NCBI GenBank assembly: GCA_022843955.1
Contig: JALHMQ010000005.1
Location: forward strand, 1 to 64,000
Source of the DNA: Burkholderiaceae bacterium
GTDB lineage: Bacteria > Pseudomonadota > Gammaproteobacteria > Burkholderiales > Burkholderiaceae_F
Direction of reading: 5' to 3'
DNA length: 64,000 nt
The position numbers were made by a program, and so were the translations under genes. Shown here piece by piece: positions 25,229 through 34,763 of the stretch (positions within the stretch are counted from its first letter, which is position 1; each line of letters opens with the position of its first letter). Under the pieces are notes generated by a model, which did not search any database, was not told where the DNA came from, and saw only the letters and a program-made list of their open reading frames with translations.

Positions 25229-25417
25229 TCAATCCTCGTTCGCGTCGCTGCAGCTGGCACAGTCGACGTCATCGCCCATGTCGCACATGCAGCACTTCTC
25301 CGAACCGCACCACGGACAGGTCCGCAGCCCCTGCGGCTCGTTCGGCTTGTTCTGCCGCCGATCCAGGGCGCTTGCGCTGCAGCCTGGACAGCCCTCGTCC
25401 GTCTCGCGGTAGTTCAT
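25229..25417 (-). CDS. Small Cys-rich (zinc-ribbon-like) protein between ssb and sbcC
   Basis: ATG overlaps the ssb stop (ATGA) and the stop overlaps the sbcC ribosome binding site, so translation is tightly coupled. The 62-residue product has nine Cys, including CPGC, CPWC, CCMC and CASC pairs, suggesting one or two zinc sites. It is acidic at the C-terminus. Its position implies a role with SSB/SbcCD, but I know no family for it. Confidence 0.7.
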   Translation of the reverse strand: MNYRETDEGCPGCSASALDRRQNKPNEPQGLRTCPWCGSEKCCMCDMGDDVDCASCSDANED

Positions 25418-25806
25418 CGCCGCTGCGCTCCACCCGCCGCCCGCCGCTCGCCGGGGATGCTCTCGTCGTCGTTCGCCGCCGCCTTGTCCAGCCCCGTGAT
25501 GCGCTCGGCCACCACCTCCGTCCAGTAGCGCTCCGCGCCGTCCTTGTCCGTCCACTTGCGCGTCTGCAGCCTGCCCTGCACGCAGATCAGCCGCCCTTTG
25601 CCGACGTGGTTGCCGACATACTCGGCTGGCTGGTCGAACGCGACCACCCGATGCCACTCGGTCTCTTCCTGGCTCTGCCCCTCGCTCTTCACGTAGCGCG
25701 ACGTTGCGACGCTGAAGCGCGCCATCGCCTTGCCCGAGTCCAGGTACGTGACCTCGGGCTCCTTACCTACTCGTCCAACCAACATCACCGCGTTCACACC
25801 GCTCAT
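25414..25806 (-). CDS. ssb: Single-stranded DNA-binding protein
   Basis: The 130-residue protein opens MSGVNAVMLVGRVGKEPEV and continues through TEWHRVVAFDQPAEYVGNHV and YVxGxLxTRKW-type sequence, the OB-fold SSB signature. The start at 25806 was chosen because AGGAG lies six bases upstream; ATG 25812 abuts it. The short tail lacks the acidic DDDIPF-type end, finishing AGGAQRR. It coats ssDNA during repair or replication and lies between sbcD and sbcC. Confidence 0.9.
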   Translation of the reverse strand: MSGVNAVMLVGRVGKEPEVTYLDSGKAMARFSVATSRYVKSEGQSQEETEWHRVVAFDQPAEYVGNHVGKGRLICVQGRLQTRKWTDKDGAERYWTEVVAERITGLDKAAANDDESIPGERRAAGGAQRR

Positions 25807-25819
25807 CGCCATCTCCTGT

Positions 25820-27127
25820 TCAAGTGAACAGATCCATCGTCGCCCGTGCCGGCGCCACTTCAAGGGAGCCAACGTCGTTGCGCGGCCGCACCGCTAACGG
25901 CGGCGTCAGCAGCACCTCTGGAGCGCCAGCCAGGATTGCTTCCACGATCGCCTGCGGCTCCATCGTCTCCAGCAGCGCCAACCGGTGCGTGAGTGGCCCC
26001 GCGTCCTGGCCCGTCACCTGTGCCCAGCGCGAAAGCTTCTCGCCCGTGGTTGCTGCAGTGCCGATGCCCGCTGCCCGCGTCCGCGTCACCGGCAGAACGC
26101 GTCCTTCAAGCTTGACCTCGACCGCGCCGGCGTCGACCAGGGCCTGCTCGATGGCCGCCCGATCCACGCCGTGCCGCGCGTCCTCTGCCACTTCCCACCT
26201 GACCCGGACGAATGCGCCGTCCGCCTCCGCGGCCAAGCGCTTCACTGTCTCCAGATCCGGCGCGCCGGCGAAGCTCAGCTCGAGCGTCCGCTTGGCCGGC
26301 GTCGGCACGAACTCGAAGGTTGCCGAGGTGCTGTTCACGTTCCAGAGCAGAAAGCCTTTCTCCCCGATCTCACCGTAGTGAAAGCGGCCGATCGACCCTG
26401 GATAGGCAATCACGCGGCCGTCGCCTTGCCAAGCCTGGTGCCGGTGGATGTGCCCGAGCAGGAACGCCGACGCCCGCGCGCCGAAGAGCGCACCTGTGGT
26501 GAACTCGTGGTCCAGTCCTGCCATGGGCACGCCGTGCTCGGTCTCGCAGCCGTTGACCGTGCCGTGCGACAAGCCGGCTGTCGGAACCCCCAAGGCCGCC
26601 GCCTCCGTGTTGACCGGTCCGAACCCCGCCATGACCCGGGCGATCAGCTCGCCATGCTCGGCGGCGGCCGCGGCCCCGCCGACGAGCCCAGCGACCGCCG
26701 CCTTGTTCAGCGTGGGCACACACGACAGCAGCAGCCGTGCACCGTCTGGCACCGCCTCGAACCGCCAATCGCCTGAAGCCACCCAGCCGCCCGGCGTGAG
26801 CGCCACCTGCTCGATGCGGTCCGACACGTGGATGGGGAACCGGCCGCCCAGAAGCCGAAACACGTTCAACGTGCCTGGCGGTTCGTGCGACCAGGTGCCC
26901 TGCAGCATCACCACCGGCATGTGGTCGGCGAGGCGTCGCACCTGCCTGGCCAGCGCCACGAACGATGGCGCGTGTGCGTCAAGCGCATGGTCCGTCGAAT
27001 CCCCCGTGATCACCGCGCAGTCGACCCCGCGCTCGATCGCCTGGTCCACGCCGAACCCGAAACACCGCTCCGCCTCTGCCGCCAGCTTCGGGCAGTAGTG
27101 CAGATCCGAAAAGTGAGCGATCCTCAT
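25820..27127 (-). CDS. SbcD-like metallophosphoesterase (nuclease subunit)
   Basis: The 435-residue protein has the calcineurin-fold metal motifs: FSDLHYC near residue 8 (D-x-H), ITGDSTDHA near 60, a GTWSHE segment where GNH is usual, and LLGHIHRHQ (GHxH) near 240. Its start follows GAGGGACGAG. With the SbcC-like ATPase two genes downstream it would form an SbcCD/Mre11-Rad50-type exonuclease. The altered third motif (Trp-Ser-His for Asn-His) is unusual. Confidence 0.85.
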   Translation of the reverse strand: MRIAHFSDLHYCPKLAAEAERCFGFGVDQAIERGVDCAVITGDSTDHALDAHAPSFVALARQVRRLADHMPVVMLQGTWSHEPPGTLNVFRLLGGRFPIHVSDRIEQVALTPGGWVASGDWRFEAVPDGARLLLSCVPTLNKAAVAGLVGGAAAAAEHGELIARVMAGFGPVNTEAAALGVPTAGLSHGTVNGCETEHGVPMAGLDHEFTTGALFGARASAFLLGHIHRHQAWQGDGRVIAYPGSIGRFHYGEIGEKGFLLWNVNSTSATFEFVPTPAKRTLELSFAGAPDLETVKRLAAEADGAFVRVRWEVAEDARHGVDRAAIEQALVDAGAVEVKLEGRVLPVTRTRAAGIGTAATTGEKLSRWAQVTGQDAGPLTHRLALLETMEPQAIVEAILAGAPEVLLTPPLAVRPRNDVGSLEVAPARATMDLFT

Positions 27128-27135
27128 CTCGTCCC

Positions 27136-28593
27136 TCAGCTGAAGTTCTTGTCCTGAGCGATCTTGTGCTTCAGCGCGCCGTGATCACCCGCGTGTGATT
27201 CGACGAATGCCGCCGCTCGGTTCACGCCGGCCGGGTTCTTGGTCCAGCCCTGACCCCATTTGCGTTTGGCGTACCCGTCGAACTCATCGACGCCGACGCC
27301 CATCTCGGCCAGCATGGTGTGCAGGCGCTGCAGCGGCCCGCCGCCGCCTGCTGTGCTCACCGCCGGCGCCGCCGCACCGTCACCCGCCGCCCCACCGCCG
27401 ACGGTCGCTTCGGCCGCTGGCGAGCGAGCCGCCTCCTTGGGTGGCGCCGCGTCCACGCGCCGCTTCGTCGCCTGCGCGCCTGCGTCCTGCCCAGTCGGCT
27501 CGATCGTTGCCGCCGGCGACTGTGCCGCCGGCTGCGCGCCTGGCTGAGCGTCGCGCACCAATCCCGCGCCCTCGCTACCGCCCGCCGCGTTCGCCGCCTC
27601 TACCTGGGTCGCCGGCTCGACTCTCTCCACCGACCCCACGCTCAGTACGCTGGCGGCTTCATCGGCGGTCAGGCGCAACGTTTCGTCGTCCTGCGCGCGA
27701 AGCAGTGCCACTACGTCGATCGGCGCCTCCAACGTCATGAGCCAGTGGTCGACACGCGCCGGCTGGCCAGCGTCGTCGATGTGCGTGACGGTCTTCAGCT
27801 GCTTGGTGAGATAGAACGTCCGGCCATCGCGGTCCAGCACGCCGCTGATGCGACCACCGCGCATGAACGCCACGTTGCGCATCGTGTTGATCATGTCGCT
27901 CATGCCATAGAACGACTGCGTGGCAATCTCCAGCGGCAGCACCGACTCCACTCCGGGCACGTAGACGATCAGCGAACCCTGCAGGTTGCATTGCCTACCC
28001 TGGTACTCGGCGCATTCCTCAGGCACACAGGCGCACCGCGCTTCCGTTCGCCGTCCGCCGAACAGTCGGACGACCTTGCCGTTGCCTGCCTGGGCCGGCG
28101 CTGCGTAGCGCATGCATTGCCGCTGCGTGCCGTCCTCGCTGTACTCGGCCCAGAACTTGAGCCCGCTCGACCCCCACACCCGCAGCGAGTGCGGCAGCAC
28201 GTCTTGCCAGCGGTCCGACGGGAACACGACCGGGAACCGATACAGGCGCAGACCATCGCCGCGGTCTTCGCCGTGCACCTTGAGCAGCTGCTCCGCCACT
28301 TTCGGGTTCGCGAAGTCGCCCGGCCGCACCGTGAAGAAGGGCGGGTTCTTCGGCACCAGCGGCCCCGGCAGCGTCGGGAACGCGTTCTTGATCTGCTTCT
28401 CGATGTCATCGAAGGCAAGCCCCTTGGCCACGCCTTCGTCGTAGATCCTCTTGACGTCCTCATTGCGGGCGGCCGCCTTGGTGAGCACCTTGATGCCGGC
28501 GCGGATCTTCCCGCCCGAGCGGATGCGCCCCGACGACTGGCCCAGGATCGTGTGGGCCACTTCGCCCGGCATGCGGACAGCGATGTTCGACAT
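27136..28593 (-). CDS. Accessory-element protein of the recombination-directionality/metal-binding type
   Basis: The start at 28593 (MSNIAVRMPGEVAHTILG) follows GGAGGAAAGT. The N-terminal ~300 residues include KVLTKAA, YRFPVVFPSDRW, and a Cys cluster (CACVPEECAEYQGRQC) before GSLIVYVPG. This resembles proteins annotated as recombination directionality factor or hydrolase/metal-binding proteins on integrative elements. A long Ala/Pro/Gly linker (~330-430) leads to a small C-terminal domain. It sits in the DNA-repair operon, and the exact role is unknown. Confidence 0.6.
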   Translation of the reverse strand: MSNIAVRMPGEVAHTILGQSSGRIRSGGKIRAGIKVLTKAAARNEDVKRIYDEGVAKGLAFDDIEKQIKNAFPTLPGPLVPKNPPFFTVRPGDFANPKVAEQLLKVHGEDRGDGLRLYRFPVVFPSDRWQDVLPHSLRVWGSSGLKFWAEYSEDGTQRQCMRYAAPAQAGNGKVVRLFGGRRTEARCACVPEECAEYQGRQCNLQGSLIVYVPGVESVLPLEIATQSFYGMSDMINTMRNVAFMRGGRISGVLDRDGRTFYLTKQLKTVTHIDDAGQPARVDHWLMTLEAPIDVVALLRAQDDETLRLTADEAASVLSVGSVERVEPATQVEAANAAGGSEGAGLVRDAQPGAQPAAQSPAATIEPTGQDAGAQATKRRVDAAPPKEAARSPAAEATVGGGAAGDGAAAPAVSTAGGGGPLQRLHTMLAEMGVGVDEFDGYAKRKWGQGWTKNPAGVNRAAAFVESHAGDHGALKHKIAQDKNFS

Positions 28594-28628
28594 ACTTTCC
28601 TCCTTCAATGGACCCTGGGTCCGATGAT

Positions 28629-30779
28629 TCAAACTACCGGTCGGGTCGACCGATTCAACCCCCCGCGCTGCTCCGGCCGTACCACCCTGCCGAAGATCTC
28701 GCGCGGCATCGGCGGCAATCCCTTCAGCAGCGCCTGGCCCCAGCGACTCGTCGCCAACCTCCGGTCAAGCACCGTGATCGTTCCGAAGTCCTTGTCCGTG
28801 CGAAGCAGTCGCCCGACGCTCTGCGCCAGCTTCACGCCCGCCTCCGGCACGCAGATCTCCATGAACGCGCTTCTGCCCGCCGACTCCACCCACTCCCGGC
28901 GCGCCTCCTCGAGTGGGTCGGTGGGCACGGTGAAGTTAAGCTTGCAGATGACGACATGCGTCAGGTAAGCGCCTGCGAGGTCCACCCCCTCGCCGAAGGT
29001 CGGCGCCAGGCCGAAGATGACCGACCGTCGTCCTGCGTCGATCGCCCGCTTGTGCCGATCGATGATGTTGGCCTTGCTGTCGTGCCCCTGGCACAGGATG
29101 TCGAGGCGCAGGTCGTCTGGCATGCGCAGCAGCACCTCGCGCATCATCTTCTCGCTCGCGAACAGCACCAGCGTCCCAGGTGTCCTCACCAGAGCGGGCA
29201 GCATCCTGCACACCTCGTTGGTGTGCGCCTTGGGGTCGCGCGGGTCCGACTGCATCTTTGGCACGACGAGCCGCGCCTGCCGCTCGTAGTCAAACGGCGA
29301 CTCGATGCTCAGCAGCCGCGTCTTCCGCAACCTGTTCAGCCCGGTGCTCTCCAGGAAAAGGTCGAACGTCCCGCACGACGTCAGCGTCGCTGACGTGCAT
29401 ACGACCGCGCTGGCTCGGCGCCACAGCAACTCGGTCAGCTTCTCCGCTCCCGACAGCGGCGAAGCGCAGATGACGTAGTCGCCTTCGCCTTGCCCGGTTG
29501 TGATCCGTTCGATCCAGCGTGCCGTCGGCACCCGCTCGTTGCTGTCGTCGCGCAGCATCAGCGTCCACGTCGCCACTACCTCCTCAACGCGCACGACGAA
29601 GAATCCAAGCGCCGATAGCAGCCGCTGCACGAGCCGCTGGTCGCGTACCGACTGATCCAGCATCAGCTCGCGCGTTGTCATGAGCGTCTGCTGCAGCCCG
29701 ATGGCGTGCGCGTGGATCTGCATCCCGATCTCCTGCGCCCACTCGGCGATCACGCCGTTGCGAAAGCGGCGCATCGGCCGCTCGTCCAGCGCACCCGAGT
29801 CGTCGATGGCCCTGGTCAGCCGGCGCAGCGCGTCCTCCAGGCCAAGCGCGTACTGCTTCGCCGCCACCTGCACGTCCGCATCAAGGTGCAGCGCCGCAAC
29901 CACGTCGCCGACCTTTTCCACCACACCCTCCAGCCATTCGCCCGCTGCGTTCACCGCATGGCGCGAAGCAAACTGCTCCATCGCCTTTGTGCCCAACGTG
30001 TGTGCCTCGTCGAACACCATCAGCATCTCTGCCGGCGCGGGCAGCACCGACCCCACCGGCATCGCAAGCCCGGCCAGCGCCAGGTCGTGGTTCACCGCGA
30101 CGACGGCTGCGTCCTTCATCGCCTCTCTGGCCCGATAGAAAGGGCACCGATGGAACTCGCTGCACTTGGTACCAGCGCACCCCATGCGGTCCGTGGTCAG
30201 CGACTGCCAAAGGTCGTTCTCCACCGGGGAGGCCAGCGTGTCGCGGTCCCCGTTCCAATCGCCCGCGATCAACTGATCCGTCATGGCCTCGAGCACTTCG
30301 CGCCACCCCTCTCGACCTGGGCGCTCGTCATCACCGTCCAGCGACAGCGCCCCTTGACGGGCTTTCGCAGCGCGGTCGAACAGCTTGGCCGCGCATGCGT
30401 ACCGCCCACGTCCTTTGGCCACCGAGAAGGTGAACGGAACCGGCAGCGCCGCTCGCAACGCGGGCAGGTCCTTGCGACACAGCTGGTCCTGTAGCGCCGT
30501 TGTGGATGAGCTGATCACCAGCTTCTTCTTTCGCATCATCGCGATCGGCAAGGCCCCGAGCACGATGGCGTAGGACTTGCCGATGCCCGTCGGCCCCTCG
30601 CCGACGAGAACGTGGCTTCCGTCGCGCTGCTGATCGCCGTCGTCGACGCAGCTCGCCATGGTTTCAGCGATCGCCTCGATCAGCGCTCTCTGACTAGGCC
30701 GTACCTTGAAGTTCGGCACGCGCTCCTCTGCCGCGCGCAGGCATGCGTCCAATAGTTGCCGTTCGTCTTGCGTCAGCAT
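28629..30779 (-). CDS. DinG/XPD-family iron-sulphur helicase
   Basis: The 716-residue protein has Walker A (EGPTGIGKSYA, ~65) and an Fe-S cluster region with one Cys at RYACAAK and three in CAGTKCSEFHRCPFY. The DEAH box is VFDEAHTLG; C-terminal motifs include LSIESPFDYERQ, FGLAPTFGEGVDL and QSVGRLLRT. These define a 5'-3' SF2 helicase of the DinG/XPD group, acting on R-loops, D-loops or stalled forks. It lies between the XPB-like helicase and the metal-binding-type gene in one operon. Confidence 0.9.
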   Translation of the reverse strand: MLTQDERQLLDACLRAAEERVPNFKVRPSQRALIEAIAETMASCVDDGDQQRDGSHVLVGEGPTGIGKSYAIVLGALPIAMMRKKKLVISSSTTALQDQLCRKDLPALRAALPVPFTFSVAKGRGRYACAAKLFDRAAKARQGALSLDGDDERPGREGWREVLEAMTDQLIAGDWNGDRDTLASPVENDLWQSLTTDRMGCAGTKCSEFHRCPFYRAREAMKDAAVVAVNHDLALAGLAMPVGSVLPAPAEMLMVFDEAHTLGTKAMEQFASRHAVNAAGEWLEGVVEKVGDVVAALHLDADVQVAAKQYALGLEDALRRLTRAIDDSGALDERPMRRFRNGVIAEWAQEIGMQIHAHAIGLQQTLMTTRELMLDQSVRDQRLVQRLLSALGFFVVRVEEVVATWTLMLRDDSNERVPTARWIERITTGQGEGDYVICASPLSGAEKLTELLWRRASAVVCTSATLTSCGTFDLFLESTGLNRLRKTRLLSIESPFDYERQARLVVPKMQSDPRDPKAHTNEVCRMLPALVRTPGTLVLFASEKMMREVLLRMPDDLRLDILCQGHDSKANIIDRHKRAIDAGRRSVIFGLAPTFGEGVDLAGAYLTHVVICKLNFTVPTDPLEEARREWVESAGRSAFMEICVPEAGVKLAQSVGRLLRTDKDFGTITVLDRRLATSRWGQALLKGLPPMPREIFGRVVRPEQRGGLNRSTRPVV

Positions 30780-30813
30780 GCGGTCACGCTATCGCTACGT
30801 CGCGCGCGTTCAA

Positions 30814-32955
30814 CTACGCCGCCAGCGGCAGCACGTCGCACCAACGGTTCTGTCGACGTGCCGGCGCCGTCAACAGGGCCTTGAGCTTGATCGGCGTCGT
30901 CGTCGGCTGCCGTCCGCGAAGCCCGGTCAGCATCCGCAGCTTCATCCGGCAGCCCTTCTCCTCCAGAACGGTCAGCCGCTTGAAGTGCTTGGTCAGCTCT
31001 TCCGGCGTCATCAGCACCGTGTGCCTGCGGGCGGACTTGCTATGCAGAAGCCGTCCGTGCCGTTGAACCGACTGCGCTCGCGCCCCCTTCTGGAAGCTCA
31101 ACTCCGCCACGTGTTCGACGTCGTTGATGGAGATCCCGCAGTCCGCCGTGCGCGAGACGGCTACGACCCGGTTCTCCTTGATCGTCTGCAGCTTTCGCTT
31201 CGACGTGGCGTGCACGAAAGGAATCCCGACTTCTCGCTCCACCGCCTTGCCCAGTGCGATGCTGTCGGAGAAGATCATCGTGCGTTCCCGCTCGTCGATC
31301 AGCGAACGCAGCGCGGCGATCTTCAAGTCCTCGTTCGGAACGATCACCACGTCGACCGGAACGTCGGGGATGTCGCCTCGATCCCGGTACGGCTGCCAGT
31401 CTCCACCAACCGTCCTCGCGCTGATCACGTCGATCATGCTGGCGCGGCAGTCCTCGCGGAACGGCGTCGCTGTCAGGCTGAGCTGGAACTCTGCATCGAC
31501 GCGGTACAGCAGCTTCACCGCCTCATTGCCGGGCAGGAACTGCGCCTCATCGAAGACCCGCACCACGAACTTTCGTCGACTGAAGTCGGCGCGCGTCTTG
31601 TAGTTGAACAGGTTCACCCGGCAGCGCACTGCGCCGTCCGTGTCGTACACGACGATCACCGCATGCAGGTTCGGCCTGTCGACGATGAAACTCTCGACCC
31701 GGACCGGCAGCGCTTTGAACGCATTGATCCAGTCGTCGCGTAGGACCGTGCTGTGAACGAAGACGATGTGTTCGCCCGGCAGGCGCGTCATGACATAGCG
31801 CGCGAACGAGGACTTGCCCTGGCCAGGCGGCGTGTAGATCCCGACGCGCCCCTCCTCTCGAAACGCCGCGAACGCCTCCTGCTGATCGCTCCTGAGCTTC
31901 ATCCCGGTGATGTCGGGCGCCCACCGCACATCCGGCACGGGGGTTGGCCGTCCGATGTTCAGTCCGGACGCGAGCAGCCGGCGAAACGCGGAGAACGCCC
32001 GGTTCCCCTTGCGCTTGCCGTCGAACACCAACGCCAGCAGCCGTTCGTCATGGACGCCGCAGTTGTCCGCATCCACCAGCTGGCCATCGACCCAGCGCAG
32101 GCCCAGCTTGCCGGCGACCGCGGCCAGGACGTCCCCGTCGCCGTGGTCTTCATCCGAGTATTCGCCGTCGCCTTCGCTGTAGCGCGAGACCCGGGCTCCG
32201 CAGCGCGGGCAGCTCGGCTCCGAGTCGTACATCGCCGTCCAGAATGACGTGCCGCCCACTGCTTCGCACGACTCCATGCTGTACGTGTGCATCTTGCTGA
32301 CCAGGGCTTGCTCCTGGCCGCCGCCGCGCGGCCCGACCGCAGTCAGCCGCTCGCGGTCTGTCCAATGATCCGACCGGCAGGTGACTCGCTTGAATGCTGG
32401 AGGCACCGGCAGCTTGTCGAGCTGCAGCGCGCTTCGCACTGAGACCGGTGCGTTCTCATAGTCGTAGATCTCCGGCTTCTTTCTCAGCAGCCGGTGCAGG
32501 CTGTCGACGCTTAAACGCGTCGCCGGCGGCGCATCTGTGCGCGGTTGCTTCCACGCCGTGAGCCAGCCTCGCTCGATGTACCAGTGCCACTGCCGGTGAT
32601 CAATGCGCGTGTACTCCTCCAGCGTCCGGATGGTCGGGTCTTCGAGGTTCCTGGTCGACACCCCCAGGCGTTTGGCGCGCAGCCGGCAGGCCAGCTCCGA
32701 CGCGCCCGTGCGCGCGGCGATCTCCTCGATCGGCAGCCGGCCCCACGACTCTCGGATGATCGTGTCCAGCGCGAACGTCCAGACGACACGCTTGCGCTTC
32801 GACCGATAGCCGCGCTCCTTTGCCACGCGACCGATGCGCCAGCGCGGCGCACCGAACCGCCGGACCAGTTTGTCGATTGTCTCGGAACGCCCGTCGTAGA
32901 TCCGGGCAATCTGCTCGATCTGCGCTTCGTTGAGCGGCTTGAACTCTTTTGCCAT
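30814..32955 (-). CDS. XPB-like SF2 helicase with HTH-type N-terminus
   Basis: The 713-residue protein starts after GAGGAG (MAKEFKPLNE). Residues 1-100 are a DNA-binding-like region (DGRSETIDKLVRRFGAPRWR, AARTGASELACRLRAKRLGV). The helicase core follows: LRSDQQEAFAAF, Walker A (TPPGQGKSSF), a DEAQ box (VFDEAQFLP), SLTATPF (motif III), and QSVQRHGRLLH (motif VI). A CPRCGARVSR segment (~250) gives a possible zinc knuckle. It resembles phage and element XPB/RAD25-type helicases. Confidence 0.85.
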   Translation of the reverse strand: MAKEFKPLNEAQIEQIARIYDGRSETIDKLVRRFGAPRWRIGRVAKERGYRSKRKRVVWTFALDTIIRESWGRLPIEEIAARTGASELACRLRAKRLGVSTRNLEDPTIRTLEEYTRIDHRQWHWYIERGWLTAWKQPRTDAPPATRLSVDSLHRLLRKKPEIYDYENAPVSVRSALQLDKLPVPPAFKRVTCRSDHWTDRERLTAVGPRGGGQEQALVSKMHTYSMESCEAVGGTSFWTAMYDSEPSCPRCGARVSRYSEGDGEYSDEDHGDGDVLAAVAGKLGLRWVDGQLVDADNCGVHDERLLALVFDGKRKGNRAFSAFRRLLASGLNIGRPTPVPDVRWAPDITGMKLRSDQQEAFAAFREEGRVGIYTPPGQGKSSFARYVMTRLPGEHIVFVHSTVLRDDWINAFKALPVRVESFIVDRPNLHAVIVVYDTDGAVRCRVNLFNYKTRADFSRRKFVVRVFDEAQFLPGNEAVKLLYRVDAEFQLSLTATPFREDCRASMIDVISARTVGGDWQPYRDRGDIPDVPVDVVIVPNEDLKIAALRSLIDERERTMIFSDSIALGKAVEREVGIPFVHATSKRKLQTIKENRVVAVSRTADCGISINDVEHVAELSFQKGARAQSVQRHGRLLHSKSARRHTVLMTPEELTKHFKRLTVLEEKGCRMKLRMLTGLRGRQPTTTPIKLKALLTAPARRQNRWCDVLPLAA

Positions 32956-33039
32956 GCTGACTCCTCTCGTGCCAAGTCAGCCTCGCACCTTCGTTCCGCG
33001 CTTCAACCCCCGCGCTCGCCTTTCCCGGCCGGCCCGCCG

Positions 33040-33750
33040 TCAAGCCTTGCGGTCGCCAGATCCGTTCCTCGTTTGGCTGCGGCCCGCCGCCTGCGCTCGC
33101 AGCATGCTCTCCAGCATGCCTTTCCGGCTTGCCTGTTCGCCCTCCACGCTCAACCAGTGGGATTCCAGCGTGATTGCATATCCCGCCGCATACATCAGGC
33201 CCGGCCCGACGCCGGCCACTTGTCTAAGTTGCCGCGCCAGCGCCACGATGATGAGCGATACGGCGTATCCCTTGAAACAGTCTTCAGCCACATCAACGCC
33301 TCTCGCCCGCATCTCGCGACCTGCATCCACGACATCCTGCAATACCAGCGACACCGTGTCGTCGATCTGGCGCGGGAAGTACGGGACGCCCATCGCCGAC
33401 TGCAGGTGCTCAAGAAACTGGTCCATGCTCTCCCGTTCCTGCAGCGTTGGTGGCACGCCCGCATCGATCAACGGCGCGTCATCGTTCAGTTCGTCGCGCA
33501 TGCCGGCAGCCATGGCCTCGCATGCCCCACCATGCTCGCTCGCCTCCTCAAGCACGCCGCGCACAAGCGCACGCCCGTAGTGGAAGAAGGCATGATCCTC
33601 AATCGGTGTCGCACGCTCGACGTCGTTCAACGTGCGACCCACCACGTACTTCGCCACCGCGAACGCTTCTTCACCGCGCTCATGCGCAACCGACTCGATC
33701 ACCTTCGACAGAAGCTCATCGCAGTGCGCTTCGCCCTTGCTCCTGTTCAT
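33040..33750 (-). CDS. Hypothetical protein (236 aa)
   Basis: The product is helical and acidic (MNRSKGEAHCDELLSKVIES), soluble, with a moderately hydrophobic stretch near 180 (KGYAVSLIIVALARQL) that is unlikely to be a membrane span. It lies between the SGNH hydrolase gene (19 bases upstream) and the helicase, and belongs to the same operon. No family is recognised. Confidence 0.6.
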   Translation of the reverse strand: MNRSKGEAHCDELLSKVIESVAHERGEEAFAVAKYVVGRTLNDVERATPIEDHAFFHYGRALVRGVLEEASEHGGACEAMAAGMRDELNDDAPLIDAGVPPTLQERESMDQFLEHLQSAMGVPYFPRQIDDTVSLVLQDVVDAGREMRARGVDVAEDCFKGYAVSLIIVALARQLRQVAGVGPGLMYAAGYAITLESHWLSVEGEQASRKGMLESMLRAQAAGRSQTRNGSGDRKA

Positions 33751-33769
33751 TCCTGGTTCTCCCGCTGCT

Positions 33770-34756
33770 TCAACGTTCGTCGCCTGCCCAGGCCAGGCGC
33801 TTCGATCGCGCCAAGTCGGCCGCCAGCCCGGTTGCCGCGCTCGGGGTCATGTGCTTCGTCTCGTACCACGCTCGGTCGTCTTCGCTGATCGGCGCCTCCG
33901 ACAGATCGATCAAGCGTTCTCCCACGATCGACGCCGTCCTGTCCTTGAGCGTCGCGAGGCCAGGGCCCAGCGCGTCGCGCATGCGCCGGTGCACCGGCGC
34001 CAGGAAGTACGTCGCTTCGACCGACGCCCTGTCGTCCAACCACCGCACCAAGTCGTCCAGGTCCTCCAGCGAAGGCTCGTACAGCCACGCCTCGGTTCGT
34101 GGAATCGGTGCTGCCCTGACCCGCTTCTGGACGTAAGCCTGCTCATCTCGCTGGCGCTCCACCTCGAACCTCGCAAGTCGATAGGTGCCGAGTGCGTCGT
34201 CGAACGCCACGCCAGGCGCCGCCTCCCTCAATTCCACCAGCTTGCCGAGCACGGTCCCCGCGCTCGCTGCGAACAGGTAGTCACGCCAGAACGCCCACGC
34301 GCTCTCACCGGAGGCCTGCGGCGGCAGCCGCATCTGCCCCACGCCGGGCTTCGGCTCGGTGAACATGAACGGGTCCAAGCCAAGCACCAGGCGCGGTGGC
34401 AGCCGTCCCGCCGCGTCCAGCGCCTGCAGCATCTTCAACGTGTCCGCCGGCGTTGCACTGAAGAAGCTGGCGTTGTATGCCCTGTCTGACAGTGAACGCG
34501 GGTCAATGACCCCCACCACCGACGACCCCATCAGCAGGGTCTCGTACTTCTCGGTTCTCACCAGGTGCCTGTACTTGAACACCCGTTCGTTCGCCGTCGC
34601 TGACTTCCTGACCAGTCCGTGTCCGAACACGTCGTACGGATCCACGGCCGCGTTGATGACCGGGACCGACAGCAGGCCGGCGATTGCCCCACCGACCATC
34701 CACAGCCGAAATCGACGCCACGTGACCCTTCTCCCAACGCCGCTTCGATGTCCCAC
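33770..34756 (-). CDS. SGNH-type (DltD/AlgX-like) hydrolase partner of the MBOAT acyltransferase
   Basis: GTG 34756 follows GAGG and gives a basic N-terminus, one membrane anchor (MVGGAIAGLLSVPVINAAV) and an extracytoplasmic domain. LLMGSSVVGVID has the nucleophile Ser of an SGNH fold. Near the C-terminus DRAWYETKHMTPSAA supplies the Asp-x-x-His-like pair. Such proteins work with MBOAT acyltransferases to O-acylate polymers. It starts 7 bases after the MBOAT stop. Confidence 0.75.
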   Translation of the reverse strand: MGHRSGVGRRVTWRRFRLWMVGGAIAGLLSVPVINAAVDPYDVFGHGLVRKSATANERVFKYRHLVRTEKYETLLMGSSVVGVIDPRSLSDRAYNASFFSATPADTLKMLQALDAAGRLPPRLVLGLDPFMFTEPKPGVGQMRLPPQASGESAWAFWRDYLFAASAGTVLGKLVELREAAPGVAFDDALGTYRLARFEVERQRDEQAYVQKRVRAAPIPRTEAWLYEPSLEDLDDLVRWLDDRASVEATYFLAPVHRRMRDALGPGLATLKDRTASIVGERLIDLSEAPISEDDRAWYETKHMTPSAATGLAADLARSKRLAWAGDER

Positions 34757-34763
34757 TGCAGCC

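Noticed and set aside
27319-28968. A ~550-codon plus-strand frame opposite the metal-binding-type gene and the helicase
   Set aside because: It spans two real minus-strand genes and has shadow-type composition.
32545-33888. A ~450-codon plus-strand frame opposite the XPB-like helicase
   Set aside because: It is antisense to motif-bearing sequence with no credible start or domain.
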